Assembly: GCA_041749255.1 (NCBI GenBank)
Contig: JBGTBR010000008.1
Location: 1 to 64,000, forward strand
Length of the DNA: 64,000 nt
Direction: 5' to 3'
Source of the DNA: JABDLO01 sp041749255
Lineage (GTDB): Bacteria > Bacteroidota > Bacteroidia > Chitinophagales > Saprospiraceae
Under the pieces are notes generated by a model. The model was given only the letters and a program-made list of their open reading frames with translations, was not told the origin of the DNA and searched no databases. The translations under genes and the position numbers were made by a program. The first letter of the stretch is position 1; every line of letters starts with the position of its first letter. Below are positions 15,906-26,900 of the stretch, in pieces.

Positions 15906-18293
15906 CTATTCATCAAACTGAAAGGGATTTGCCTTTTTCTGATCATCCTTTTTTCGTATTCCAAACTGGTAACGGAGGGTCATGCCAACCCTTTGATTAT
16001 CGGCATAGCGCTCACCTTCAAAAACGATGTCGCTTTGACGCAAAATGAATGGGGTTTCCATCGTACGAAGTACATCGCGTATAAACAAGGATATCTGTAA
16101 CTTTTTATTCATTAAAGTCTGACTCAGTGTAAGATTAAGCTGCCCTATATTTCCCAGTTCGATCAGGTTCATCTGCCCGTTGAGCAACATAAAACCACTC
16201 GCCATGATTCTGGTGTTTTTAGTCAAATTAAACGAATGGAAAGTAAATAACCGCCAACTGCCACGGGAAAAGACTATGGGTGCATCGCTGTAAATTCCAT
16301 CGTATTCCAAATGGTTGTATTGTGCCCCAAACACCCCGAAGTAGCGGTTTACCGGAGGCAGACCCATCACGATCCTGAAATAGGTCTCTACACTCGAACC
16401 CACATTGTCAAAAGTATTGTAGGTCAGCGCCGGATTGTCAGGATCATTGTACAATACATTCGAAATTATTCCGGATGTTTGATTTCTACCTACTGCGAAA
16501 ATGGGGTAATCATTCATACTGATGTTCAACTCCGTATTGTGTGTAAACTGAGGGGCAAGTGCAGGATTTCCGGATTCGTAATTAAACTGATCCAATATCC
16601 GGATTCCCGGATTCAAATTTTGGTAGGAAGGTCTGCTCAGTGTTTTTCGGTATATGGCAAAAGCTTTCAATTCATAACCGGCTATATTCACCAGGCGTCT
16701 GCTCAAAAATGCATACGGAAACCAATCAACGCGGTTGACAGAAAATTTAGCTTCAGTGGGAATCTGCTGATCGCCCAACATACGGGTATATTCGCCGCGG
16801 ATCCCCGCTTTTAACACTATATCGCTAAACAGAGTTTTGGAAGCCTGTACATAGGCAGCTCCGATGGTTTCCCTGTAATAGTACTCATTGTTTCTGATGG
16901 AATCAGGCACCGGATTGCCATTAAACCCTCTAAAAAATTCAGAAACGTTTCCAAAATCCATGTAACTCCCTTTAAAACCTGCTTCCAGATTCACCTTTCC
17001 TGGAAGGAAAGTAGTCAGATCGCTTTGTATTTGTACAAATACCCTGTTATTAACCCACTCCCCTTCACCGGCATCAGCTGACATCGCCGGAAAGAGGAAC
17101 TCATTGCGATATTCCTGACTGGTTTTGGCAGTGGAGTGAGCAAAACTGAATCGAACATCCAAAGATGAGCCCAAAGTATCCCATCGGAAGAGGGTGTTCA
17201 GATCGTGTTGCTGACTGAGAAAAGGGGATTCGTTATCCACCAGGTTGGTGGTTGCTGACAATGGCATATTTTCAAAACTTACCATACTATTCTCACTGAT
17301 TGTATGGCTTTGGGTTACATTGCCACTGATACGTCCATCGTATGAAAAAGAAATCTTATCGTTGATCTCCAAATGGTATCCTCCACCGATAAATCCATTG
17401 CTGCTTTTGCGTGTATTGATGGATTCCTGACTCAATAAAAACGGAGCTGCTGAGGACCGGGAGGACACCAAATCGTTTTGCACTGCGTCGCGGTTTACAT
17501 TGGTATTCAGGTACCAGCCCGAACGATCACCTGTACTGTACAAACTAAAACCAGCGAACAGGTTGCCCTCCTTACCCTGGTTCATCCCTGCCTGTACACT
17601 TCCAAACCTTCCGATTTTTACGCCTTTCTTCAATACGATATTGATGATCCCACCCGAACTTGCTGCATCATACCGGGCAGAGGGATTTCTGATCAGTTCG
17701 ATGCGTTGAATGCTTCCAGGAGGCAAGCTTCTGAGCAGATTGGTTATGTCCTGGGTGCCTAATCTCTGTTCTCTTCCATTGATGTAAATGGTGGCAGGAG
17801 AAGTATTGCCCAGGTAAATGCCTCCATCCTGATCCACAAATAATCCAGGAGTGGCTTCCATAATCTCAAGTACATTGGTACTGATGTCAAGCATAGGGGT
17901 AGGGTCGACAATGATCTTGTCACCGTCTTGCCTGAGCATAGGACGCCTGGAGACAATGGTCACTTCATCGAGTGTGAGTGGGTTCTCCTGCAATTGGATG
18001 TTAAACTGAGAGTTACCCTTTTCGACACTGATTTCAGTTTTCAAAGAGGAGTAACCGATGTATGTAATCTCAACACTATATTGACCCAATGATTTGCTGT
18101 GAAAAATGGCCTTTCCGTCAAAGCCGGTGGTGGTATGTCTGATGGTGCTATCCTGCAAAAAAATCAATGTTGCATTGGCACCTATCAAAGGTACGCGGTT
18201 TTCACCTTCCACCTGAATGATGATGTTTTGGGCTCCTAACCCTGCAAATAGCATAAAATGAAAAAAACAAAACAGCCAATTTTGTATATTCAT
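15906..18293 (-). CDS. TonB-dependent receptor-type outer-membrane protein
   Basis: A 795-residue outer-membrane receptor. The signal peptide (1-21) is followed by a CarboxypepD_reg-like domain (about 22-100; 'LIGANATLIFLQDSTIRHTT'). A plug domain follows (about 110-225), with the interaction region 'TIYINGREQRLGTQDITNLL', 'IQRIELIRNPSARYDA' and 'GGIINIVLKKG'. The rest is a large beta-barrel of the OMP_b-brl_3 type, ending in a charged tail rather than a terminal aromatic. Family members import ligands too large for porins or act as surface proteins; the ligand is unknown. There is no SusD partner. The nearest gene, 88 bases upstream, encodes a membrane AraC regulator on the same strand, a pairing that could be regulatory. 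Confidence 0.88.
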   Translation of the reverse strand: MNIQNWLFCFFHFMLFAGLGAQNIIIQVEGENRVPLIGANATLIFLQDSTIRHTTTGFDGKAIFHSKSLGQYSVEITYIGYSSLKTEISVEKGNSQFNIQLQENPLTLDEVTIVSRRPMLRQDGDKIIVDPTPMLDISTNVLEIMEATPGLFVDQDGGIYLGNTSPATIYINGREQRLGTQDITNLLRSLPPGSIQRIELIRNPSARYDAASSGGIINIVLKKGVKIGRFGSVQAGMNQGKEGNLFAGFSLYSTGDRSGWYLNTNVNRDAVQNDLVSSRSSAAPFLLSQESINTRKSSNGFIGGGYHLEINDKISFSYDGRISGNVTQSHTISENSMVSFENMPLSATTNLVDNESPFLSQQHDLNTLFRWDTLGSSLDVRFSFAHSTAKTSQEYRNEFLFPAMSADAGEGEWVNNRVFVQIQSDLTTFLPGKVNLEAGFKGSYMDFGNVSEFFRGFNGNPVPDSIRNNEYYYRETIGAAYVQASKTLFSDIVLKAGIRGEYTRMLGDQQIPTEAKFSVNRVDWFPYAFLSRRLVNIAGYELKAFAIYRKTLSRPSYQNLNPGIRILDQFNYESGNPALAPQFTHNTELNISMNDYPIFAVGRNQTSGIISNVLYNDPDNPALTYNTFDNVGSSVETYFRIVMGLPPVNRYFGVFGAQYNHLEYDGIYSDAPIVFSRGSWRLFTFHSFNLTKNTRIMASGFMLLNGQMNLIELGNIGQLNLTLSQTLMNKKLQISLFIRDVLRTMETPFILRQSDIVFEGERYADNQRVGMTLRYQFGIRKKDDQKKANPFQFDE

Positions 18294-18380
18294 ACTTTAA
18301 AAATTGAATCTCATAACCACAATCCCATAACAACGAATCCAAGGGAACATGTTTGGACTGCAATGTTATGAATTCGACGA

Positions 18381-19595
18381 TTAACCAGCGTCCGTCGACA
18401 TGTAACCGGACTTCTTTTTATACTGAGAAGGGGTCATGCCGGTGTAACGCTTAAAAAAATCATTGAAAGTAGTTTTAGAACTAAATCCGCAATCCAATGC
18501 CAATCCCAGAATGGAGTAATGATCAAACTCTTTTTGGTGTATTCTCTGCTTGAATAATAGGGTGCGATAGGTATTGGTAAAATCATAAAAATTTACACCT
18601 TCACCCTGATTTAATGCCTGGGATACTCTGCCAACAGGCATACCGCACATACCTGCGAGATCGCTGATGGTGAAATCAGGTTCCAGGTATGGTTGTTTCT
18701 CATCCATGAGTTTTTTCAATTGTGCGACCGTTTCCTGGAGCAATGCCAGATTTTCCGGTTCAGAATAGGTGATTTCCATGGATTTTTCAAGACTTTCCAG
18801 ATCAATATGAGCAAAGGCTTCTTTGTGACTGATTCCATAATAACCCACATAAATGATGTAAAAGGTTGTTAATACGCTGATGATACCGAACGTGTCAGGA
18901 ACTTGTATCCAGGAGGTGTTGAGCGACACTTCTATGATTATATATGTGAAAATAAAAAAGAGGATAGCCAGTACAATCCACTTTTGTAATCCATTAAAAA
19001 CAGCCGGAGCTTCATTGGCATGGGTATCGGAGAGTTTTTTCTTATATCGAATGATGGTAATGTACGACCAAACTGTATATACCGCCGCCACAAGTGCAAT
19101 GACTCGCCCGTGTTGATATAAAAGAAATGGCACCTGATTTTTCCATACCAAAAATCCGTTTTTAAAATACGAGGCATCGGGATAGACTATCAGGGTACCT
19201 CCTATTACTCCAGTAAACAAAACCCAGGGAAGGAAATGCCAAAGGATGTGGGAAGGAAGTCTTCGGGATAAGCTATAGCGAACAAATAAATAAAGTAACG
19301 GAAAATGTATGAAGGGCATGGAATAACCCAGAAGATGAAAAATTTCAGGTAAATTTTCAGACCATGCTGACCTGCTGATGAAAAAATAGCATTGGTTTAT
19401 AGCCAAAGCCAATAGCCAGGCTGCCAGCAATTGCGAGGTATATCCCTTCTTTTGCCAGGGAATGATGAGAGCCGTAGAAAAAATGGCAATAAATATACCC
19501 CCTACTGCTATGATCTGATATCCGTCACCCATACCTGCAAATGTAATTAAATAGAAAAGTAAAAATAAATAGCCGGAAAGGAAGTCTCTAATCAT
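18381..19595 (-). CDS. membrane-bound AraC family regulator
   Basis: A 404-residue regulator with about seven N-terminal transmembrane helices (1-240; for example 'GYLFLLFYLITFAGMG' and 'ALVAAVYTVWSYITII'). It ends in an AraC-type double helix-turn-helix. The first HTH lies around 'DFTISDLAGMCGMPVGRVSQ', the second around 'YSILGLALDCGFSSKTTFND', closing with 'RYTGMTPSQYKKKSGY'. It probably senses a membrane or periplasmic signal and controls nearby genes, most obviously the TonB-type receptor downstream. A TATATTTG -7-like element lies about 63 bases upstream. A short scrap similar to its 3' end is found at 5838-5937. Confidence 0.85.
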   Translation of the reverse strand: MIRDFLSGYLFLLFYLITFAGMGDGYQIIAVGGIFIAIFSTALIIPWQKKGYTSQLLAAWLLALAINQCYFFISRSAWSENLPEIFHLLGYSMPFIHFPLLYLFVRYSLSRRLPSHILWHFLPWVLFTGVIGGTLIVYPDASYFKNGFLVWKNQVPFLLYQHGRVIALVAAVYTVWSYITIIRYKKKLSDTHANEAPAVFNGLQKWIVLAILFFIFTYIIIEVSLNTSWIQVPDTFGIISVLTTFYIIYVGYYGISHKEAFAHIDLESLEKSMEITYSEPENLALLQETVAQLKKLMDEKQPYLEPDFTISDLAGMCGMPVGRVSQALNQGEGVNFYDFTNTYRTLLFKQRIHQKEFDHYSILGLALDCGFSSKTTFNDFFKRYTGMTPSQYKKKSGYMSTDAG

Positions 19596-19657
19596 TTATG
19601 GTCTAACCCTACGATCATTTGTTATGCAAACAACAAACATATTTAATTCTTACCTTA

Positions 19658-19665
19658 CAAATATA
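19658..19665 (-). promoter_or_regulatory. candidate -7 element for the AraC-type gene
   Basis: CAAATATA on the plus strand reads TATATTTG on the minus strand, fitting TAnnTTTG. It lies 63 bases upstream of the AraC-type gene start. No clear -33 partner was found. Confidence 0.3.
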
Positions 19666-19783
19666 ATATGCAATTAGTGGAAAGATCATTTGATAAAAAA
19701 TCATACAATCAGCTACAATAAAAACTTCAAATTTTGGTTTGAATCTTTAGCAAAATATTATTTTACATTAAAATATTGTTTCA

Positions 19784-20356
19784 ATGAAATGGATATTTTT
19801 AATGGCAATGCTCGTATTGTTTTTGGCCTGTCCTACGACGTATCCGAGACCTGCGAACCCTTCGGATGAAAACGGAGAACCTCCCACATTTACATTCATG
19901 GTGACTGGACCTGGCATAAATAAGACGATCAGCTCTAATGAAAGTTGTCCCCCTGATGGTATCACCAATAACTTTCAAGTGGTATATCTACAGCTGCCTG
20001 CAGATCGAACTTTCAATTTTACCTACGCGGTCACCGATCATGGCGGAGTCGATTTAGCAGACATTATAAGTAGTGATACAACCATGATCAATCTATTTCC
20101 TACATTTCCGGATAGAGTTTCCATTGTTACTTTTCCAGAAGACCCACAAAAGATGTTGCGATTGCCTGGCCGCTCACCTTTGTATACCAGCGAAATCATA
20201 ACAGGCCGTCTCCAAACGATGAATGTCACAAGGCGATTTCCAGCTTTAGTTTTCCAGGCATGGGATGGTTCAAGAAATCAAATATTTCGATCTCTTACTG
20301 TCATTGTCGCTCCTGAATATGAACCAGAATTTGGTTATGAAGGGGAATGCAGGTGA
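19784..20356 (+). CDS. hypothetical lipoprotein
   Basis: A 190-residue protein with a lipoprotein signal 'MKWIFLMAMLVLFLAC' (lipobox Cys 16). The mature region is Pro/Thr/Asn rich at first ('PTTYPRPANPSDENGEPP'). It then looks like an all-beta domain with a fibronectin/Ig-like rhythm ('TFTFMVTGPG', 'FNFTYAVTDHGG', 'FPALVFQAWDG', 'IFRSLTVIVAPEY'). No catalytic motif is visible and the family is not recognised. It is a single gene transcribed away from the AraC-type regulator, followed by a decayed region. It is probably an outer-membrane-attached surface or periplasmic protein. Confidence 0.6.
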   Translation: MKWIFLMAMLVLFLACPTTYPRPANPSDENGEPPTFTFMVTGPGINKTISSNESCPPDGITNNFQVVYLQLPADRTFNFTYAVTDHGGVDLADIISSDTTMINLFPTFPDRVSIVTFPEDPQKMLRLPGRSPLYTSEIITGRLQTMNVTRRFPALVFQAWDGSRNQIFRSLTVIVAPEYEPEFGYEGECR

Positions 20357-21379
20357 TCATTACCAATATATAACTACGAACCCTTGCGATTTTTTTCAGC
20401 GGAAATTGAGTGATATAACAATCAAAACAAGGAAAACTATATCATCAAGTTTGCACAATGGATATCTGCGGTAATTCGCGGGAACCTAGTTGAATATAAG
20501 TCCAGAATCATAATCCATTTAACTCCAATCCTTATAAGTGCGCAAATATTACTACAATCCCTCTCTAAGAAAAAGCTATTGTTTATCAAGCAAGACATGA
20601 TTGGAGGGAAGTAAGAAGTTTTATACATAAATTTACTCCTTTCGTACAAAATATAATGTACACATTCATGTTTTTCCGATCTTGAGTGAAAGCTGTTCCG
20701 ATAAAATTTGATATCAGAGCAAATTACTATTTTTGAAAAATCAATAGTTTACACTATATTTCCATCGGAATTGTATTGTTTGAAATATGAAAAGCGAATG
20801 TAAATATCACATATACAGGTCAAAGATCGAGTATAAAAAATAGATGTAGTCATAGTTCAAATACACACGGGTTTAATGCATCAGAAATATTTTGTGGTAA
20901 ACTTTATATAGTTCAAATTTTTTGGTTGATCATTTCCAATGATATTAATAAATGGAGTCATTTTTTCAAAGATATGAATATGATATTCAGAATGATCGAA
21001 TAGGAAGCGGTGCTTTTGGAACCGTATATAAAGCTTATGATAATTTCCTTAATCATTAACTAAACTGCTTACTTCTGTCCTCTTTCAGAAATAACTTTTC
21101 TTTTATGGTATCGCTTTAGCTGATGTTGTTTTGCTCCAAATTCTAAAAAGTGCCCGATTAATATGGAAAACTTTCTATTTTTGAAAATCATCTGCCTGAG
21201 TAGTGCCATGAAATGAATTGAAAACCTAGTATGCAATGTTTGGATCTTTTAAAATATTTAGAGAGTTTTGAAATGAAAAAACTTCCCTGCTTATGAACAA
21301 ATAGACTTGAGGAAGTTATTCGATACAATACCTATTAGGATTCTGCCGATTTCTCCATTACAATATAAATTTTAATCAA
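20357..21379. other. decayed intergenic region
   Basis: A stretch of about 1 kb without an intact gene. At 20461-20484 it has a degenerate ATCTGCGGTAATTCGCGGGA segment resembling the repeats of the first 5 kb. At 20952-21059 it contains the 5' stump of a protein kinase gene. The 320 bases after that are AT-rich and show nothing recognisable apart from lying upstream of the GH109-like gene. Confidence 0.55.
20952..21059 (+). pseudogene. 5' stump of a Ser/Thr protein kinase gene
   Basis: An ATG-led frame of 35 residues contains a perfect kinase glycine loop: 'IGSGAFGTVYKAYDN', preceded by 'MESFFQRYEYDIQNDR'. It then stops at TAA just where the VAIK lysine strand should follow. No continuation of the kinase domain is visible in any plus-strand frame of the next 300 bases. 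It is a truncated gene or the leftover of a deletion. Confidence 0.6.
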
Positions 21380-22750
21380 TTGAAACGAAGATCATTTATA
21401 AAAAATACAACTCTTGCCGGTATAGGACTCGGTGCAGTAAACCCTGTATCGGCTTTACCGAAAAATAAAATTTCCCACAATACGAAAGAAAAAATTCAGA
21501 TAGGGCTTATCGGGTGTGGCCTGAGGGGTCAAAACCACCTTAATCTCTTATTAAAGAGAGAGGATTGTCATGTCACTGCTCTCTGCGATATCGATGACAG
21601 AATGATGCAGAGATCTATGGAAATGGTAGTTAAACATAACAGACCTAAACCCAAAATCTATTCTGAAGGGCCGCATGATTATATCAACATGCTGGAAAAG
21701 GAAGACCTCGATGCCGTCATTATCTCTACTCCCTGGGAATGGCATGTACCTATGGCTGTAGAATCCCTGAACCGTAAAATTTATACCGGATTAGAAGTGT
21801 CAGGTGCCTCTTCTGTTGAAGAATGCTGGGAGTTGGTCAGAGCCTCAGAAAAAAATCGCACTGCTGTCTATTTTTTAGAAAATGTTTGTTTTCGAAGGGA
21901 TGTGATGGCTGTCCTGCAAATGGTGCGGGAAGGTCTTTTTGGTGAACTCATCCATCTTGAAGGAGGGTACCAACACGATTTGCGTGGGGTAAAATTTAAT
22001 GATGGAATCACTCCTTACGACAGCGGTGTAGAATTTGGAGACCATGCTTTCAGCGAAGCAAAATGGCGCACTCAGCATTCTATTCATAGAAATGGTGATT
22101 TATATCCTACCCATGGTATCGGTCCCATTGCTCAATACATCGACATCAACCGTGGAAACCGTTTTGAATATCTCACTTCTATGAGTTCAAAATCAAAAGG
22201 CTTGCATAACTACATTGTAAATCACCCAAAAGGAGGAAAGGATCATCCAAATGCAAGTATTGAATTTCGCCTTGGAGACAAAATATCAACCAGTATCCGT
22301 ACAACAAACGGTGAAACCATTATCCTGCACCACGATACCAACCTACCCAGACCCTATTCTCTGGGATTCCGAGTGCAAGGCACCCGGGGATTATGGATGG
22401 ATATCAATAAGTCTCTGCATATTGAAGGCATTTCACCGCCTCATCGCTGGGAAGATGCACAACCGTATTTCGAAAAATACGATCACCCGCTATGGAAAAG
22501 GTTTGGAGAAACAGCATCCGGTGCCGGACATGGAGGAATGGATTTTTTTCTGATCCATTCATTTGTCGAACATGTAAAACGAGCGGAAGATCCTCCTTTT
22601 GACGTGTATGATGCGGCAGCATGGAAAGTGATCACTCCCCTTTCAGAAGAAAGCATTGCCATGGGAAGTAAACCGGTATATTTCCCGGATTTTACCAACG
22701 GAAAATGGATAAACAGAAAAAATACATTTGCATATCATGACCAGTATTAA
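21380..22750 (+). CDS. GH109-like Gfo/Idh/MocA oxidoreductase
   Basis: A 456-residue protein matching glycoside hydrolase family 109, NAD-dependent alpha-N-acetylgalactosaminidases within the Gfo/Idh/MocA fold. It starts at TTG 21380 with a Tat-type signal 'MKRRSFIKNTTLAGIGLGAV'. The Rossmann motif 'IGLIGCGLRGQNH' binds NAD. Further family segments are 'ISTPWEWHVPMAVESL', 'GLEVSGASSVEECWELV' and the hallmark 'YPTHGIGPIAQYIDINRG'. Such enzymes cleave terminal alpha-GalNAc by a redox-assisted mechanism. The galactokinase gene starts inside its last 14 bases, suggesting translational coupling and a shared role in using galacto-configured sugars. Exact sugar specificity is not proven. Confidence 0.85.
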   Translation: MKRRSFIKNTTLAGIGLGAVNPVSALPKNKISHNTKEKIQIGLIGCGLRGQNHLNLLLKREDCHVTALCDIDDRMMQRSMEMVVKHNRPKPKIYSEGPHDYINMLEKEDLDAVIISTPWEWHVPMAVESLNRKIYTGLEVSGASSVEECWELVRASEKNRTAVYFLENVCFRRDVMAVLQMVREGLFGELIHLEGGYQHDLRGVKFNDGITPYDSGVEFGDHAFSEAKWRTQHSIHRNGDLYPTHGIGPIAQYIDINRGNRFEYLTSMSSKSKGLHNYIVNHPKGGKDHPNASIEFRLGDKISTSIRTTNGETIILHHDTNLPRPYSLGFRVQGTRGLWMDINKSLHIEGISPPHRWEDAQPYFEKYDHPLWKRFGETASGAGHGGMDFFLIHSFVEHVKRAEDPPFDVYDAAAWKVITPLSEESIAMGSKPVYFPDFTNGKWINRKNTFAYHDQY

Positions 22751-23867
22751 GGAAGCTACAATAGCCCATCACAGATCTCTCTTTGGAGAAGAGGATCTCA
22801 TCATTGCCTCTCCTGGAAGGGTAAATATCATCGGTGAGCATACCGACTACAATCAGGGGTTGGTATTGCCCTATGCCCTGGACAAGCATATCTATTTATG
22901 CTGTAGCTCCGGAGAAGATGAAACCAAAGTGTATTCATTGGATTTTCGCCAGTTTCTGGACATGTCCGGTCCTGTTATGGAGGAGAGTTGGATGTCTTAT
23001 TTTTATCAGGCCAGGAAAACCTTTCTGCATTACTATGGAAAATGCCCGGCTCTGAATATTACTCTTTCTTCAGATCTTCCTACCGGAGCAGGAGTGTCTT
23101 CCTCTTCTGCTCTTACTTGCGGTATTGTATTTCTTTTTCAGAATGCACTCCAACTCAATCTCAAAAAGGAAGAAATGATCAGACTCGCGGTAGAAGTGGA
23201 GCACGGTACCGGTGTTAGGGGAGGTACTATGGATCAGACAACCATATTTTGTGCAAAGAAAAACCAGGCTATAAAGATAGATTTTCATAATGGCACAAAG
23301 AGTTTTGTTCCTCTTGACTTTGGCGAATACACCGCTTGGTTAGTCAACTCGGATATCAGCCATTCTCTTGTTGATTCAGAGTACAATGATCGGCGCAGTG
23401 AGTGCGAAGAGGCGGTTAAGGTCATTTCTAAGAACTATAAACCCATCCAACATCTTTCAGAACTTTTACCCCGGGATTTGGATAATCTATCTCTGCCTGA
23501 GGTGTTAAAGAAAAGAGTGCGTTTTGTAGTGGAGGAGAACAATCGGGTCAACGAAGCTTTTGCATTTCTTATGAAAAAAGATATGAAAGAACTAGGTCGA
23601 TTATTGTATGACTCCCACAATGGATTATCTACTTTGTACGAAGTAAGTACTCCGGAAATAGATTTTTTTATCAACTCCCTGAAGAATCACCCGGAGGTTG
23701 TTGGTGCACGACTAATTGGGGGAGGTTTTGGGGGTAGCATGCTGGCTCTGGTCAAAAAATCATCTCATGTCATCCATGATATGGTTGAAATCTACAACCA
23801 AAAATATGGGAAGCAGGCTTTTTATTTTGAAGCCGACAGTAGTGATGCATTAAAAATAATCAGCTAG
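22737..23867 (+). CDS. galK: galactokinase
   Basis: A 376-residue GHMP-family kinase that phosphorylates galactose at C1 in the cytosol (Leloir pathway). The N-terminal signature 'GRVNIIGEHTDYNQG' at residue 27 is diagnostic of galactokinases. The ATP-binding GHMP motif is 'PTGAGVSSSSAL', the catalytic Asp lies in 'VRGGTMDQTT', and motif 3 is 'GARLIGGGFGGSM'. ATG 22737 is chosen over TTG 22728; it overlaps the GH109-like gene by 14 bases. No galT or galE is adjacent. Because its partner targets GalNAc, a GalNAc-kinase activity (as in human GALK2) is an alternative that sequence alone cannot exclude. Confidence 0.92.
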   Translation: MTSIKEATIAHHRSLFGEEDLIIASPGRVNIIGEHTDYNQGLVLPYALDKHIYLCCSSGEDETKVYSLDFRQFLDMSGPVMEESWMSYFYQARKTFLHYYGKCPALNITLSSDLPTGAGVSSSSALTCGIVFLFQNALQLNLKKEEMIRLAVEVEHGTGVRGGTMDQTTIFCAKKNQAIKIDFHNGTKSFVPLDFGEYTAWLVNSDISHSLVDSEYNDRRSECEEAVKVISKNYKPIQHLSELLPRDLDNLSLPEVLKKRVRFVVEENNRVNEAFAFLMKKDMKELGRLLYDSHNGLSTLYEVSTPEIDFFINSLKNHPEVVGARLIGGGFGGSMLALVKKSSHVIHDMVEIYNQKYGKQAFYFEADSSDALKIIS

Positions 23868-23913
23868 CCGGTATACTCCAAGAAAGGATTATTGGAAAGT
23901 TTTTCCGTATGTA

Positions 23914-26900
23914 TTACATATCATAATTTAGCACAGGTGCCAACCATTTTTCTGCTTTTTCTTTAGTCCAGCCCTTTCTCTCAGCATAATTTTCCACCTG
24001 ATCCACAGCTATATGGCCCAGACCAAAGTATCTGCTTTCGGGATGACTGAAATACCACCCGCTTACAGAAGCAGCGGGATACATCGCTTTACTTTCTGTA
24101 AGGATGATTCCTGTGTTTTTCTCCACTTCCAGCAAAGACCAAATCACATCTTTTTCCGTATGTTCCGGACATGCAGGGTAACCAGGTGCTGGTCTGATTC
24201 CCTGGTATTCCTCTTTTATGAGGGCTTCAATGCAAAGCTGTTCATCCGGAGAGTAACCCCATAATTCTTTGCGAACCCTTTCGTGCAAATACTCGGCAAG
24301 GGCTTCCGCAAGACGGTCGATTACGGCTTTGAGCATGATGCTGCTATAATCATCATTGTTTTTTTCAAATCTTTCTATATGTTCTTCAATCCCAATACCT
24401 GCCGTAACGGCAAATGCACCTATATAATCCTTTTTTTCTGCGGATCTAGGAGCGATAAAATCAGCGAGACACATAGAAGGTTGTCCCGCCACTTTTTTAA
24501 CTTGTTGCCTCAGGTTCCTGGAAAAAATTTCCATTCCATTATGTTGTATCAGTATGTCATCATTATCTATGCTATTGGCTTCAAATAGTCCGACAACGGC
24601 CTTGGCTTTCACCCATTTGTTTTTGATGACATTGTCCAGCATTTCCAATGCATCCTGATATACTTTTTTGGCTTCTTCCCCTACCACTTCATCTTCAAAA
24701 ATATCAGGATACTTGCCTTTTAATTGCCAGGTACTGAAAAAAGGTGTCCAGTCGATATACCTTTTGAGAATAGCCAGATCAATATTTTCAAAAATTTTTA
24801 CCCCTATTGAATGGGGTACAGGTGGATAATAGGAGTCCCAATCGATATGGTATTTATTTTTTCTGGCCTGGGAAAGTGAAATGTATTGTTTATGAGATGT
24901 GCGGTTTTTTCTCTGCTCCCGGAGCTCTGCATACCCATTTTTAAATTCCTTTTTATAGGCCGAGGCCTGCTCTGTACTCTCTGCAAGCAGGGACGAAGCA
25001 ACAGTTACACTTCTACTCGCATCCAGTACATGAATTACAGGTCCTGAGTATACCGTATCAATTTTCAGAGCAGTATGTGTTCGCGAAGTAGTGGCACCAC
25101 CAATCAGAAGAGGTGTGGTCATTTTTTGTCTATCCATTTCCTGAGCTACATACACCATCTCGTCCAGTGATGGGGTGATGAGTCCACTGAGGCCTATGAT
25201 GTCAACCTGATTTTTTTGAGCCTCTTCAATAATTTTTGCAGTGGAAACCATAACCCCCAAATCTACAATCTCATAATTATTACAACCTAAGACGACACCT
25301 ACTATATTCTTGCCAATATCATGTACGTCTCCTTTAACTGTCGCCAGAAGAATCTTACCACGAGCTTTCATTCCCGATTTCTCTTTTTCTTTTTCAATAT
25401 AAGGCGTGAGATAGGCTACTGACTGCTTCATCACCCTTGCACTTTTTACTACCTGAGGTAAAAACATTTTGCCGGAACCAAAGAGATCACCCACTACATT
25501 CATACCATCCATAAGTGGGCCTTCGATAACCGATAAGGGCGAAGTATACTTTTGTCTGGCTTCTTCCGTGTCCTCTTCTACATAGTCTGTAATCCCTCTC
25601 ACCAACGAATGAATCAGGCGCTCCTCCAAAGCCATTTTTCTCCATTCATCATCCTTTTGACGCACTTTGCCTTTATGCGTAATGGATTCTGCATAAATGG
25701 TAAGGGCCTCGGTTGCATTTTCATCCCTGTTAAAGATCAAATCTTCAACTTTGGTTAACAGATCAGGGGGAATCTCTTCATACAATTCTATCATACCGGC
25801 ATTGACAATGCCCATATCCATTCCGGCTTTAACAGCATGATAAAGAAATGCCGTGTGTATGGCCTCTCTGACCACATTGTTCCCTCTGAATGAAAAGGAA
25901 AGATTACTCACACCACCACTTATGCGTGCTCCAGGGCATTTTTCTTTTACAATCCTGGTCGCTTCCAGAAAGTCAATTGCATAATTATTGTGTTCCTTTA
26001 TTCCGGTGCCAATCGCAAATATATTGAGATCAAAAATAATATCTTCTGCAGGAAAACCTGCTGCAGTAGTGAGAAGACGATATGCTCTTTCGCAAATAGC
26101 TACTTTTCGCTCAATAGTATCTGCTTGTCCATCTTCATCAAAAGCCATTACAACTGTAGCCGCCCCATATCTCCGGATGATCTTTGCCTGCCGCAACATT
26201 TCAGCTTCCCCCTCTTTTAGAGAAATCGAATTGACTATACATTTGCCCTGAACGCATTTGAGGCCTTCTTCTATTACTGAAAACCTGGAAGAATCAATCA
26301 TTATAGGAAGCCTGGCAATATCAGGTTCTGACATGATCATAAAAAGAAATGCCCTCATTTCCTTTTCGGAATCCAGCAAACCTTCATCCATATTCACATC
26401 CAGGATCTGTGCCCCACCTTCCACTTGCTGACGGGCAACTGAGAGGGCAGCCGAATAGTCTTTTTCTCTAATCAGGCGGGCAAATTTTCTGGAACCGGTA
26501 ACATTTGTCCTTTCGCCGATATTTATAAAATTCATGTTATCCCTGATGATCAGGGGCTCCAGTCCGGCATATGCACTCATACGCACTGGTTTGGGATTTT
26601 GTCTTGGAGCTACATCTTTCACTGCCAAACTCATTAATCTGATGTGCTCTGGCGTAGTTCCACAACATCCGCCAATAATATTGACCAGGCCCCCGGAAGC
26701 AAAATCACGAATATAGTTTTGCATTTCTTCCGGACTTTGTTCATATTCTCCGAAGGCATTGGGCAAACCAGCATTGGGATATGCACTTATAAAACAACCC
26801 GCTATTCTGGATAGCGTCTCAATATGAGGTCTTAATTCTTTAGCTCCCAGAGCACAATTCAATCCCACGCTGAATAAGGGCATATGGTTGATGGAAATCC

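Noticed and set aside
24013..24588. Plus-strand frames opposite metH
   Set aside because: They are antisense shadows of the conserved metH coding sequence.
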